A DNA stretch of 64,000 bases, from positions 31,181-95,180 of the forward strand of contig JAAUZT010000006.1 in assembly GCA_014804485.1 (NCBI GenBank), in the 5' to 3' direction. The position numbers and the translations under genes are program-made. This stretch comes from Lachnospiraceae bacterium. Lineage in GTDB: Bacteria; Bacillota; Clostridia; Lachnospirales; Lachnospiraceae. Shown here one piece after another: positions 49,068 to 59,303 of the stretch. The notes under the pieces are model-generated. The model saw nothing but the letters and a program-made list of their open reading frames with translations. It searched no databases and was not told the origin of the DNA. Numbering within the stretch: position 1 is the stretch's first letter; each line of letters starts with the position of its first letter.

Positions 49068-49196
49068 ATTGCGGACAAACTGAACAAAATGTGTTGAAAA
49101 TACATTGATAATGCTTAAATGTTGTGATAAAATTATTTTATGTTATAGGAAATATCTACGTTCATGCACAACAGCTTAAATATAAGGAGTAAGAAA

Positions 49197-49982
49197 ATGA
49201 GCAGCGTTCAGTTGTTAGATAAAACAAGGAAGATCGGAAAACTCCTGCACAATAATAATTCGGGCAAGGTTGTTTTCAACGATATTTGTGATGTACTTAA
49301 GGAAATACTGATCTCCAATGTCCTGGTGATCAGCAGAAAAGGTAAGGTGCTTGGAATCGGAGATTTGGACAGCGTGGAATCTATCACGGAGCTGATCGTG
49401 GATCACGTGGGCGGATTTATCGATCCCATGCTGAATGAGAGACTCCTGGCAGTATTATCCACGAAGGAAAATGTCAATCTTGAGACGCTGGGCTTCGAGA
49501 GTATCGACACGAAGAAATTCCGTGCGGTGATCACTCCAATCGAGATATCGGGAGAGCGGCTGGGCACCCTGTTCCTTTATAAATGCAATGAGCAGTATGA
49601 TATTGATGACATTATCCTGTGTGAGTATGGTACTACGGTAGTAGGACTTGAAATGCTCCGGGCGGTGAGCGAGGAGAGCGCCGAGGAGAACCGCAAGCTC
49701 GCAGTGGTGAAATCAGCGATTGGCACGTTGTCTTTCTCGGAGATGGAAGCAATCACTCATATCTTCGACGAGCTGGGCGGCATGGAGGGTATTTTAGTAG
49801 CCAGCAAGATCGCAGATAAGGTAGGAATCACGCGCTCCGTAATCGTTAATGCGCTGCGTAAGTTCGAGAGTGCAGGCGTGATCGAATCCCGTTCGTCGGG
49901 GATGAAGGGGACTTATATCAAAGTACTTAACGACGTAGTCTTTGATGAAGTGGAGAAATTAAAAGAGCAGGGAAGATATTAG
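49197..49982 (+). CDS. codY: GTP-sensing transcriptional regulator CodY
   Basis: LLDKTRKIGKLLHNN; SASKIADKVGITRSVIVNALRKFESAGVIESRSSGMKGTYIKVLN-type HTH. Confidence 0.96.
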   Translation: MSSVQLLDKTRKIGKLLHNNNSGKVVFNDICDVLKEILISNVLVISRKGKVLGIGDLDSVESITELIVDHVGGFIDPMLNERLLAVLSTKENVNLETLGFESIDTKKFRAVITPIEISGERLGTLFLYKCNEQYDIDDIILCEYGTTVVGLEMLRAVSEESAEENRKLAVVKSAIGTLSFSEMEAITHIFDELGGMEGILVASKIADKVGITRSVIVNALRKFESAGVIESRSSGMKGTYIKVLNDVVFDEVEKLKEQGRY

Positions 49983-49987
49983 AATGT

Positions 49988-50036
49988 AAAAGGATTTACT
50001 TAGGAGGCGTCTCGTCAGATGGTAAATCCTTTTTTT
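49988..50036 (+). terminator. terminator between codY and flgB
   Basis: aaaaggatttac...gtaaatccttttttt. Confidence 0.8.
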
Positions 50037-50078
50037 GTGACACAGAATTGGGAATTTGTGAAAATGAATCGAAAAACC

Positions 50079-50106
50079 TTGTAATTTTTGATAAATTATT
50101 TATAAT
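50079..50106 (+). promoter_or_regulatory. candidate promoter of the flagellar operon
   Basis: TTGTAA (50079-50084), 16-nt spacer, TATAAT (50101-50106). Confidence 0.55.
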
Positions 50107-50137
50107 GGAATATGGATTCTATTAATGTGGGAGGAGT

Positions 50138-50542
50138 ATGATTATGAGTACCCTAGCAAATACCAATGTTTTTGACTATGTCAATGTGCTGGACAAGGCG
50201 ATGGATGCATCATGGCTTCGTAACGATGCCATATCGAACAATATTTCCAATGCCGACACACCGGGTTACAAGAGACAGGATGTAAACTTTGAGACACAGC
50301 TTGCCAAGGCGCTTCGCAGCTCCAGATACAAGAGTATGGATGCCAAGGTAGCGGATGTGAAGCTGAACCGCTTGAAACCTATTACATACACGGACTATTC
50401 AGGTTTCTCGTACCGTATTGACGGCAATAACGTGGACCCCGATACGGAGGGCGTATATCTTGCCAAGAACCAGGTGGTATATCAGGGACTGGAGCTGGCA
50501 GTGAATCAGGAATTTAAGAATCTGCAGGCAGTTATGAAATAG
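50138..50542 (+). CDS. flgB: flagellar basal body rod protein FlgB
   Basis: ALDKAMDASWLRNDAISNNISNADTPGYKRQDVNFE-like. Confidence 0.95.
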   Translation: MIMSTLANTNVFDYVNVLDKAMDASWLRNDAISNNISNADTPGYKRQDVNFETQLAKALRSSRYKSMDAKVADVKLNRLKPITYTDYSGFSYRIDGNNVDPDTEGVYLAKNQVVYQGLELAVNQEFKNLQAVMK

Positions 50543-50556
50543 AAGGAGAATTGACT

Positions 50557-51003
50557 ATGGGAATGTTTACGGCTTTTGATATCAATGCAACCGGTATGAC
50601 AGCGGAACGTTTTCGTATGGATACGATATCCCAGAATATAGCGAATGCGAATACGACCCGTACCGAGGATGGCAGCCCTTATCGCAGGAAGGTGGTTGTT
50701 TTTGAGGAGAAGAATTCCCAGACACCCTTCAGACAGGTGTTAAACCGGGCAACGGATCGTTATTCGGGAACGGGAGTTAAGGTGACGGGTGTCTACGAAG
50801 ATAAATGGACAGAAGGTAATATTGTGTATGATCCGTCTCATCCTGATGCTGATGAGAACGGTTATGTTCATTATCCGAATGTGAGCACGATCACGGAGAT
50901 GACGAACTTAATCGATGCAAGCCGCGCTTATCAGGCTAACGCGACAGCGTTTGAAGCCAGCAAGAATATCGCGACTACAGGATTAAATATGCTGAACGGC
51001 TAG
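50557..51003 (+). CDS. flgC: flagellar basal body rod protein FlgC
   Basis: FDINATGMTAERFRMDTISQNIANANTTRTEDGSPYRRKVVVF. Confidence 0.95.
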   Translation: MGMFTAFDINATGMTAERFRMDTISQNIANANTTRTEDGSPYRRKVVVFEEKNSQTPFRQVLNRATDRYSGTGVKVTGVYEDKWTEGNIVYDPSHPDADENGYVHYPNVSTITEMTNLIDASRAYQANATAFEASKNIATTGLNMLNG

Positions 51004-51046
51004 TGAAGAGAATATAATATAAGGGTTTGTGTACGGAGGGAAGAAA

Positions 51047-51373
51047 ATGGCATTGGATATTACAGAACTTTATAATGTGTCTTCGGGAGCGATTAAGGAT
51101 GCTGCCAAGACGGCTGCAACCAATAAGCCTGAATCATATGCGGATCAGGGGTTTGACAATCTGTTACATACCGCCATCGACAATCTGGTTACGACGAATG
51201 ATTATCTGTCGGATGCGGAGAACGAGAAGATCAAATGGGCGCTTGGTGAGACCGAGAACACGCACGACTTAAGTATTGCCCTGCAGAAGGCATCTATAAC
51301 TTTGCAGTATACGGTTGCAATCAGGGATAAACTTTTGGATGCTTACAAAGAACTTATTAATATGCAGATCTAG
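51047..51373 (+). CDS. fliE: flagellar hook-basal body complex protein FliE
   Basis: ENTHDLSIALQKASITLQYTVAIRDKLLDAYKELINMQI. Confidence 0.93.
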   Translation: MALDITELYNVSSGAIKDAAKTAATNKPESYADQGFDNLLHTAIDNLVTTNDYLSDAENEKIKWALGETENTHDLSIALQKASITLQYTVAIRDKLLDAYKELINMQI

Positions 51374-51457
51374 CGGCTGTGGGGAGCAGACTGCCGGATC
51401 GGTGCGCGCCTTGCGCAGGTAAGGGTATAAGGGAAGACTGAAGGAGAATGAGTTGCT

Positions 51458-53068
51458 GTGGATAAATTGTTAGAGAAGTTAAAAGAATTGGGGAATCGGC
51501 TGCTGGAATGGTGGAATCGGTTTACGGCGAAACAGAAGACGCTGATCGTTAGTGGGGTCGCTTTGGTAATCATAGCGATCGTGTTTGTCGTGTCCATGTT
51601 GACACAACCCAAATATGTATTATTACGGGAGTGCGAGACCACGAAGGAAGCGGCGGAAGTGCGGGATCTGCTGGAGGGCGAGGGCATGACCTACACGGTT
51701 TCGGACGACGGTCTTATGATCAAGATTCTTAAGGAAGAGTTGTCCGATGCGAATCTGCTTCTGGGCGCGAATAATATCAAGGCGGCAAGCTACGGAATCG
51801 AGAATGTGACGGACGGAAGTTTTTCCACTACGGAATCCGATAAACAGAAGAAATATGTAGTGTACTTACAGGAATATCTGGCTAAGGACATGATTTCCAA
51901 GTTTTCGGCGGTTAAGAACGCGTACGTGAAACTCAATATTCCGGAGAACGGCGGGACACTTCTTGATTCGGAGGCGGAGTCTTCCGCATGGGTGCAGCTG
52001 GAACTGAAAGATGAGTTTAATACGGACAATGCGGCGTATCTGGCCCGCGCAATCGCAACGGCGATCGGCAATGACACGACAAATAACATCGTGATCACGG
52101 ACAGCGAGGGCAATATGCTGTTCAGCGGGGATGATAATTATACGGTATCCGGTGCCGCCAACGCACAGCTTTCCGTGAAATCAGAGGCGGAGAAGCGGGT
52201 GATCAGCGAGGTACGCAAGGTACTGCTCGGCACGAAGGAATTTGACAATGTAGAGGTGGCGACCAATCTGGTGCTTGATTTCTCTACCACCAAGCAGACG
52301 AATCATAATTATTCCGCACCGGACGGTCGGACGGAGGGTATGACCGCACATGAAGATATTTTCAGTGCGGAAAATACAAGCAATGTGGGCGGAATTCCCG
52401 GAACGGATTCCAATGATGACGATACTACATATGTGCTGGATGATAACGGTAATTCTTCTTCCACACAGTCTGAGGAGTCGAGGGATTATCTTCCGAATGA
52501 GGAGATCATTACGAGAGAGACACCGGCGGGGTTGATTGACTACAGTCAGTCTTCGTTGACAGCTTCTTTAATCAAATACAATATTATCAGAGAAGAGGAC
52601 GTTAGGACTCAGGGAGAGCTGGATGGTGTTACCTGGGAAGAATACAAGCTTGCTCATGCGGAACGTACTAAAATAGATGTAGATGAGGATTTCTATGCGG
52701 CGGTTTCCAATGCTACCGGTATTTCAACAAGCAGCATTTCGCTGGTAGCTTATAGTGAGAATCTGTTCTTTGATGCAGAAGGTTCTAATATTACGGCGAC
52801 GGATATTCTGCAGATTATTCTGATTATCGTGATTCTGGCGCTGCTTGCGTTCGTAGTGCTCAGAAGCATGCGTGGAGAGAAACACGAGAACGAAGAGGAA
52901 GAATTGGCAGTCGAGACACTTTTGCAGTCTACACCCGATACACAGTTAGCGGATATTCCGCTTGAGAATGAGTCGGAGGAGAGAAGACTGATCAATAAAT
53001 TCGTGGAAGAGAATCCGGAGGCGGTAGCGAATCTGCTGCGCAACTGGCTGAACGAAGACTGGGGGTAG
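51458..53068 (+). CDS. fliF: flagellar M-ring protein FliF
   Basis: two TM segments, AKDMISKFSAVKNAYVKLNIPE, position. Confidence 0.93.
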   Translation: MDKLLEKLKELGNRLLEWWNRFTAKQKTLIVSGVALVIIAIVFVVSMLTQPKYVLLRECETTKEAAEVRDLLEGEGMTYTVSDDGLMIKILKEELSDANLLLGANNIKAASYGIENVTDGSFSTTESDKQKKYVVYLQEYLAKDMISKFSAVKNAYVKLNIPENGGTLLDSEAESSAWVQLELKDEFNTDNAAYLARAIATAIGNDTTNNIVITDSEGNMLFSGDDNYTVSGAANAQLSVKSEAEKRVISEVRKVLLGTKEFDNVEVATNLVLDFSTTKQTNHNYSAPDGRTEGMTAHEDIFSAENTSNVGGIPGTDSNDDDTTYVLDDNGNSSSTQSEESRDYLPNEEIITRETPAGLIDYSQSSLTASLIKYNIIREEDVRTQGELDGVTWEEYKLAHAERTKIDVDEDFYAAVSNATGISTSSISLVAYSENLFFDAEGSNITATDILQIILIIVILALLAFVVLRSMRGEKHENEEEELAVETLLQSTPDTQLADIPLENESEERRLINKFVEENPEAVANLLRNWLNEDWG

Positions 53069-53073
53069 GATAA

Positions 53074-54093
53074 ATGGCAAAGGCGGCTGAGGAAAAGCTG
53101 ACAGGCGGAGTCCAGAAAGCGGCGGTTTTATTGATCGCTCTGGGACCGGAGAAATCAGCATCGATCTTTAAACATTTGAAGGAAGAAGAAGTAGAAGAGC
53201 TGACGCTGGAGATCGCTAATACCAGAAATATCACACCACAGATGAAAGATGATGTGATTAACGAATTTTATCAGATATGCCTGGCACAGCAGTATATTGC
53301 AGAAGGCGGTATCAACTATGCGAAAGAAGTTTTGGAGAAATCGTTCGGGTCCGAGAGGGCTATGGATGTAATCGGCAAGCTGACGGCGTCCTTGCAGGTT
53401 AAGCCTTTCGAGTTTGTGAGAAAAACAGACGCAACGCAGCTGCTTAACTTTATTCAGGATGAGCACCCGCAGACAATCGCCCTGATCTTGTCGTATCTGT
53501 CGGCAGCACAGTCTGCGCTCATCATATCGGCGCTTCCGCCGGATAGACAGGCGGATGTGGCGAGGCGTATTGCCGTCATGGACAGAACCAGTCCGGACGT
53601 GATCAAGGAAGTGGAGAAAGTGTTGGAATCGAAAGTGGCATCTTTAGTCAATCAGGATTACACGGTTATCGGCGGTGTGGATGCTGTTGTAGAGATTTTG
53701 AATACGGTAGACCGTGGTACAGAGAAACATATCATGGAGACATTGGAGATCGAAGAACCGGAACTTGCGGACGAGATCAGAAAGAAGATGTTCGTCTTCG
53801 AGGATATTCTGCTTCTGGACGACAGAGCAATCCAGCGTGTGCTGCGTGATGTGGATAACGGTGATCTGGCGATTGCCTTGAAGGGCTCTAATGAAGAGGT
53901 ACAGACTGCGATCTTTAATAACATGTCCAAGCGTCTCAGCGCTATGATTAAAGAGGACATGGAGTTTATGGGACCTGTACGTATGAAGGATGTAGAGGAA
54001 GCGCAGCAGAAGATAGTAAATATCATCAGAAAACTGGAAGACTCCGCAGAAATTGTTATCTCCAGAGGTGGAGGTGACGAGATCATTGTCTAG
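53074..54093 (+). CDS. fliG: flagellar motor switch protein FliG
   Basis: KAAVLLIALGPEKSASIFKHLKEEEVEELTLEIA, LDDRAIQRVLRDVDNGDLAIALKG. Confidence 0.96.
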   Translation: MAKAAEEKLTGGVQKAAVLLIALGPEKSASIFKHLKEEEVEELTLEIANTRNITPQMKDDVINEFYQICLAQQYIAEGGINYAKEVLEKSFGSERAMDVIGKLTASLQVKPFEFVRKTDATQLLNFIQDEHPQTIALILSYLSAAQSALIISALPPDRQADVARRIAVMDRTSPDVIKEVEKVLESKVASLVNQDYTVIGGVDAVVEILNTVDRGTEKHIMETLEIEEPELADEIRKKMFVFEDILLLDDRAIQRVLRDVDNGDLAIALKGSNEEVQTAIFNNMSKRLSAMIKEDMEFMGPVRMKDVEEAQQKIVNIIRKLEDSAEIVISRGGGDEIIV

Positions 54094-54979
54094 GAATTTG
54101 TATAAATCCAGTTGGGTTGTAGTATCCAACGATGATAAATGTATAATTGACAGCAACGCCCGCATAGAGAGCAGAATCGAGGAACTGGAGGCACTCAGAC
54201 AGTCAAGATTGAATGCGTCTGTGGGCTATGGCGAAGAAGCTGAGGACGGGGAACCGGAATTCGTGAGCGGACTCGGCGGAGAAGAAATCGATGCACTGCT
54301 TGCCGATCATGCGGAAGGTGCGGAAGGCAGTATTATTAAGGCGCAGACACAGGACAAAGGCCCCGATCTTGAGGAGATTAAAGCGCAGGCACAGGAAATG
54401 CTCGATGATGCGCAGGCGCAGATCGACGAAATGAGAGAGGCGGCTGAGCGGGAGATCGAGATGCTGCGCCGGCAGGCGATAGAGGAAGGCAACAGGCAGG
54501 GCTATGACATGGGTCATCAGCAGGCCATGGCCGAGATGGAGGATATGAGGCAGGCACTGCTTAACGAGAAGCGGCAGCTTGAAGAGGAATATGACCGGAT
54601 GATCGAGAATCTGGAACCGAGATTCATTGATACGATCACGGAAGTGTACAGTCATATTTTCGGTATAGAGCTGGCTGATAACAGAGATATTCTGGTGCAT
54701 TTGATCGATGCTACCTTAAGACGGGTGGAGAGCAGCAGAACCTTTATCGTACATGTTTCCAAGGAAGATTATCCCTTTGTCAATATGCAGAAGCAGGAAC
54801 TCACGGCAGGGGCGACTGCCGGTAAGGGCATGGTGGAGATCATCGAGGATATAGCGCTCGGACAGGGAGCGTGCCTGATTGAGACAGACGGCGGTATCTT
54901 TGACTGTGGAATCGACACGCAGCTACAGGCGCTGACTAATAAATTGCGGGTGTTATCTTTTGAAAAATCCAATGATTAA
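54086..54979 (+). CDS. fliH: flagellar assembly protein FliH (start uncertain; TTG 54086 proposed)
   Basis: coiled-coil plus FliH-type C-terminus, overlaps fliG end and precedes fliI. Confidence 0.85.
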   Translation: MSRNLYKSSWVVVSNDDKCIIDSNARIESRIEELEALRQSRLNASVGYGEEAEDGEPEFVSGLGGEEIDALLADHAEGAEGSIIKAQTQDKGPDLEEIKAQAQEMLDDAQAQIDEMREAAEREIEMLRRQAIEEGNRQGYDMGHQQAMAEMEDMRQALLNEKRQLEEEYDRMIENLEPRFIDTITEVYSHIFGIELADNRDILVHLIDATLRRVESSRTFIVHVSKEDYPFVNMQKQELTAGATAGKGMVEIIEDIALGQGACLIETDGGIFDCGIDTQLQALTNKLRVLSFEKSND

Positions 54980-56273
54980 TTTTCATAAATACAGTAGAAT
55001 AGCGGACGATACGTTTTTTAAGAGAATGGGGCGTGTCGAGAATGTGGTTGGACTGACGATCGAGTCTGCCGGTCCGGAAGCTAAGCTTGGGGATCTGTGC
55101 AGGATCTTCCCGACGGATGAAGAGTATGAGCCGATCATGGCGGAGGTAGTCGGGTTTAAGGAGCGTAAAACACTGCTCATGCCCTGCGGCAAGACGGATG
55201 GCATAGGACTCGGCTGTATCGTGGAGAATACGGGAGAACCTCTGACGGTGCCGGTCAGCGACGAGCTGCTCGGCAAGGTGCTTGATGGTCTCGGCAGACT
55301 GGACGGCGAATATATGAACGGAACGCCTTACAGTGTGGAAGCACTGCCGCCGGATGCCATGAGCAGGAAGATCATCGATGAAGTGCTGCCCTTGGGTGTG
55401 AAAGCAATCGACGGTCTTATGACTGTGGGCAAAGGACAGCGTATTGGCATTTTCGCGGGTTCCGGCGTAGGTAAATCTACTTTGATGGGTATGTTTGCAC
55501 GTAATACGAAGGCGGACATTAACGTGATTGCACTGATCGGAGAGCGTGGCAGGGAAGTGCGTGAGTTCATAGAGCGTGATTTAGGCGAGGAAGGCATGAG
55601 GCGTTCCGTAGTCGTAGTGGCTACATCCGATAAGGCGGCATTAGAGAGAAATAAGGCGGCTAAGACAGCCACCGCTATCGCGGAATATTTCAGGGATCAG
55701 GGCAGGGATGTACTGCTTATGATGGATTCCCTCACGCGTTTTTCCATGGCTCAGAGAGAAATCGGGCTGGCCAGCGGGGAACCGCCCGTATCCAGAGGAT
55801 ATCCGCCCAGCGTTTACTCGGAGATGCCGAAGCTTCTTGAGAGAGCAGGCTGCGCTGAGCGCGGTTCCATTACAGGGCTTTATACTGTGCTGGTAGACGG
55901 TGATGATATGAATGAACCGATTACGGATACTGCCAGAAGTATTCTGGACGGACACATTATGTTGAACCGGAAACTTGCGCATCAGAATCATTATCCTGCG
56001 ATCGATGTACTGCAGAGTATTTCGAGATGTATGTCACAGATCGTAAATAAGGAGCATAAAGGACTGGCTGGACAGCTTAAGAATGTGCTGGCTACCTATA
56101 ATGAAGCGGAGGATCTGATCAACATCGGGGCCTATAAGAGTGGCAGCAATCCGAAGATCGACTATGCCATCGCTAAGATCGATGCCGTGAATGAGTTCCT
56201 TTTGCAGGATGTAAACGATAAGTTTGATTATGAGCAGGCTGTAGATATGTTGCGGGAGCTCTTTGCAGAGTAA
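54960..56273 (+). CDS. fliI: flagellar export ATPase FliI
   Basis: GQRIGIFAGSGVGKSTLMGMFARNT, LLMMDSLTRFSMAQREIGLASGEPP. Confidence 0.96.
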   Translation: MKNPMINFHKYSRIADDTFFKRMGRVENVVGLTIESAGPEAKLGDLCRIFPTDEEYEPIMAEVVGFKERKTLLMPCGKTDGIGLGCIVENTGEPLTVPVSDELLGKVLDGLGRLDGEYMNGTPYSVEALPPDAMSRKIIDEVLPLGVKAIDGLMTVGKGQRIGIFAGSGVGKSTLMGMFARNTKADINVIALIGERGREVREFIERDLGEEGMRRSVVVVATSDKAALERNKAAKTATAIAEYFRDQGRDVLLMMDSLTRFSMAQREIGLASGEPPVSRGYPPSVYSEMPKLLERAGCAERGSITGLYTVLVDGDDMNEPITDTARSILDGHIMLNRKLAHQNHYPAIDVLQSISRCMSQIVNKEHKGLAGQLKNVLATYNEAEDLINIGAYKSGSNPKIDYAIAKIDAVNEFLLQDVNDKFDYEQAVDMLRELFAE

Positions 56274-56286
56274 GGGGTGACCTGTC

Positions 56287-56739
56287 ATGGCGAAGTTTGC
56301 ATATAGGATGCAGAGTATCCTGAATATCCAGTATCAGTTGGAAAATCAGGCGAAGATGGAGCTCGGCAGAGCACAGATGTGGCTGCTTGAGGAGGAAGAA
56401 AAGCTACAGGGGCTGATCGACAGGAAAGAAGCATATCTGGAAGAGGGCAGGAGAATGCGCAGTGACGCGCTGAGCGTCAATGACTTGAGAGATAACAGAA
56501 ATGCCATGTTGATCATGGATGAAATGATAGAAGTGCAGCGAGGGCAGGTCGCATTGGCCGAGGAGGCCGTGGAAGCGGCGAGACTCAAGCTGCAGGAGAT
56601 CATGCAGGAGCGTAAGATGCACGAGAGGCTTAAAGAGAAGGCCTTCGAGCAGTTCGTGAAGGAAGAGAATGCCGCGGAGGGCAAGGCGGTGGACGAACTG
56701 ACCAGTTATACTTACGGACAGCGTGGAAAAGGGGAGTAA
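56287..56739 (+). CDS. fliJ: flagellar export chaperone FliJ
   Basis: FAYRMQSILNIQYQLENQAKMELG coiled coil; operon position. Confidence 0.88.
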   Translation: MAKFAYRMQSILNIQYQLENQAKMELGRAQMWLLEEEEKLQGLIDRKEAYLEEGRRMRSDALSVNDLRDNRNAMLIMDEMIEVQRGQVALAEEAVEAARLKLQEIMQERKMHERLKEKAFEQFVKEENAAEGKAVDELTSYTYGQRGKGE

Positions 56740-56741
56740 GA

Positions 56742-57617
56742 ATGGCAGACGAACTTTTGAATGTCGGGGTGGATACCAAGGCAGAAAAAAAGAGATTAAA
56801 AGAAGAGCGTAAGAAGATAAAGGAACAGCAGAAGGCACAGAAGAAGGAAGCGAAGCAGAAAGCCAAGGAAATTTCGGCACAGGAAGCCCAGCTTGCCGAG
56901 GATGAGGATCCGGGCGGTGTTTCCGTAGTTTTGGTAACGGTTGTTATCATTATAATCTGGCTGGCGATTCTGTGTCTGTTGATCAAGCTGGATGTGGGCG
57001 GATTCGGGTCAGGCGTGCTTGCACCGGTATTAAAGGATGTTCCGGTGATCAACAAGATTCTGCCCGCGGATACGGTGATAACTACGGATGATGAGGAAGC
57101 CTACGGGGGCTATACAAGCCTGCGCGAGGCCGTGGACTATATCAGGGAGCTTGAACTGGAGCTGGAGAGAGCACAGTCGGACAGTAATTTGGATTATGAG
57201 GAGCTGGAGCAGCTGCGTGCGGAGATTGAGCGGTTACAGACTTTTGAAGACGCACAGGTTGAATTCGAGCGGATTAAGACAGAGTTCTATGAGGAGGTTG
57301 TCTATGCGGAGAAAGGGCCGGGCGCGGATGCTTATCAGAAATATTATGAGAGCATGGATCCTGCCACGGCGGAATATCTGTATAAGCAGGTCGTAGAGCA
57401 GGCAGAGGCGGATGCGGAGATTCAGGATTATGCGCAGGCTTACTCCGAGATGAAACCCAAGGAAGCGGCGGCGATCTTTGAGAGTTTGACAGACGATCTG
57501 GATCTTGCGGCCAAGATCCTGTATCAGATGAGCGCTGAGGACCGAGGTAAGATATTGGGTGTTATGGATTCGGAAACGGCAGCCAGGCTGACGAAGATCA
57601 TGGATCCCGATTCGTAG
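56742..57617 (+). CDS. MotE/YlxF-like protein (MgtE_N-like C-terminus)
   Basis: single TM, coiled coil, MKPKEAAAIFESLTDDLDLAAKILYQMSAEDRGKILGVMDSETAARLTKIM. Confidence 0.82.
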   Translation: MADELLNVGVDTKAEKKRLKEERKKIKEQQKAQKKEAKQKAKEISAQEAQLAEDEDPGGVSVVLVTVVIIIIWLAILCLLIKLDVGGFGSGVLAPVLKDVPVINKILPADTVITTDDEEAYGGYTSLREAVDYIRELELELERAQSDSNLDYEELEQLRAEIERLQTFEDAQVEFERIKTEFYEEVVYAEKGPGADAYQKYYESMDPATAEYLYKQVVEQAEADAEIQDYAQAYSEMKPKEAAAIFESLTDDLDLAAKILYQMSAEDRGKILGVMDSETAARLTKIMDPDS

Positions 57618-57753
57618 GGATTTATATCCGCGGCACTTTAGAAATTGCAGCAACGAGACGATATATATTGCAGCGGCGGAATTCGCCGTATGCTTTATAT
57701 ATATATATGCCGAAAGGCAGGAACCTTGAAAATTGAAGAAAGGAGGAAAGAGT

Positions 57754-59247
57754 ATGACTGTAAACAATGTGAATGCTCTGCTGAACTACACAGCGGGACA
57801 GACAGACCCGGCAGGTATGAAGCAGGATGGGCTTGCACAGGACAGCTTCAATCAGGTCATGGCGAAGGTAAGCGATACGATCAGCAGTCTGCGGACGGAA
57901 GCGGCAGGTAATGCAGTAAATACATCGGCCGCGGTTCAGACGGCGGGAGTAGCAGCTACGGCGAAGACGGCGGTGTCAAAGGACGCTGCGACACAGGGAA
58001 CCTCTAAGAAAGCGGAGCCCGATTCCGGTAAGACCGGGGATGCAGCCGGACAGAAAGACAATGATAAGATTGCGGAAGCTTCCGGAACCGATAAGCAGAC
58101 AGATCAAGCGGCGGAAGAGATTGAAGAAACCGCAAAAGAGCTGGTGCAGGAAATTGCGAAAGAGATGGATGTGACACCGGAAGAAGTGGAAGAAGCCATG
58201 GCAGTGCTGGGACTTACGGCAGTGCAGTTGTTTGACACCGACAATCTGAAACAGCTTCTGCTCCAGATCACGGGAAGCACAGATGAGTTGTCACTGGTGA
58301 CAGACGAGACGCTTTATGGTAATCTTCAAAATCTGCTTGGTGCGGTGGAAGAGAGCCTGGGCAGTCTGGCTAAGGAGCTGGGCATGACCGAAGATGAGGT
58401 GAACGCACTGATGGAACAGATGATTGCCGATGCCGGTGAAGCTGACATTTTGGCGGCTGAAGAAGTGTCGAAAGCCGAAGATGTGCCGGAGGTAAATCTG
58501 GAAGGCATGAAGGATTATACGGTATCAGTGCAGAAGGACGGCAAGACGGTTCAGGTAAAAGTTACCGTGGACGATGCGAGCGGCAGTAAGAGCGTTCAGG
58601 AGGAAGTAACAGACACCCCGAAGACGGAGGTGCAGGCCGGACATAGGACGAGGGAGAGAAATGCTTCAGCGGACAGCGGCAAGGGAGACGGCAGCCATGC
58701 AGGCAATGCTTTCTTACAGACCCTGGATAAGGCGATGGAGACAGGCGAAACACCGGAGCCCGTTAACGTAGAGTACCGTTCGGTGCAGACAGAAGATATC
58801 ATGAATCAGATCATGGATTACATGAAGATCAACCTGAAGGCAGAATCGCAGGAGATGGAGTTACAGCTGCATCCCGCAAGCCTGGGTACGGTAGGCGTAC
58901 AGATCGCTGCGAAAGACGGCGTGATTACGGCACATTTCACAACCCAGAACGAGACAGTCCGCGCAGTCATTGAAACACAGCTGATCCAGCTTAAGAATCA
59001 GTTCGAAGAGCAGGGGATCAAGGTCGATGCGGTGGAAGTTACGGTTGCAAACCATGCGTACGGACAGCAGTTCTCGCAGGAACATGAGAATGCGGACGGT
59101 AAACAGGGCAAAGCAACGAAGAGTACCAGACGGATCAATCTGGATGAGCTGGGAGAAGAAGCCGAGCTTGATGAGATGGAAGATTCCGAACGTATCGCGG
59201 TGGAGATGATGCAGGCAAGCGGCAGCACGGTAGACTATACTGCTTAG
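57754..59247 (+). CDS. fliK: flagellar hook-length control protein FliK
   Basis: C-terminal MELQLHPASLGTVGVQIAAKDGVITAHFTTQNETVRAVIETQLIQLKNQFEEQGIKVDAVEVTV. Confidence 0.93.
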   Translation: MTVNNVNALLNYTAGQTDPAGMKQDGLAQDSFNQVMAKVSDTISSLRTEAAGNAVNTSAAVQTAGVAATAKTAVSKDAATQGTSKKAEPDSGKTGDAAGQKDNDKIAEASGTDKQTDQAAEEIEETAKELVQEIAKEMDVTPEEVEEAMAVLGLTAVQLFDTDNLKQLLLQITGSTDELSLVTDETLYGNLQNLLGAVEESLGSLAKELGMTEDEVNALMEQMIADAGEADILAAEEVSKAEDVPEVNLEGMKDYTVSVQKDGKTVQVKVTVDDASGSKSVQEEVTDTPKTEVQAGHRTRERNASADSGKGDGSHAGNAFLQTLDKAMETGETPEPVNVEYRSVQTEDIMNQIMDYMKINLKAESQEMELQLHPASLGTVGVQIAAKDGVITAHFTTQNETVRAVIETQLIQLKNQFEEQGIKVDAVEVTVANHAYGQQFSQEHENADGKQGKATKSTRRINLDELGEEAELDEMEDSERIAVEMMQASGSTVDYTA

Positions 59248-59303
59248 AAGGCAGGGCATGAACGGCAGGAATGAAGGATTAATAATGAGAGGAGATGAAG
59301 TAA

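Noticed and set aside
50053-50066. CodY-box-like aatttgtgaaaatg upstream of flgB, just after codY
   Set aside because: Compared with AATTTTCWGAAAATT it has a one-nucleotide shorter spacer and a mismatched end; not enough without a motif score or binding data, though CodY control of the flagellar operon is plausible.
57645-57753. tatatatatatat run and cggcg-gaatt-cgccg hairpin between the MotE-like gene and fliK
   Set aside because: Short microsatellite and 5-bp stem; no clear regulatory architecture, too weak to call.
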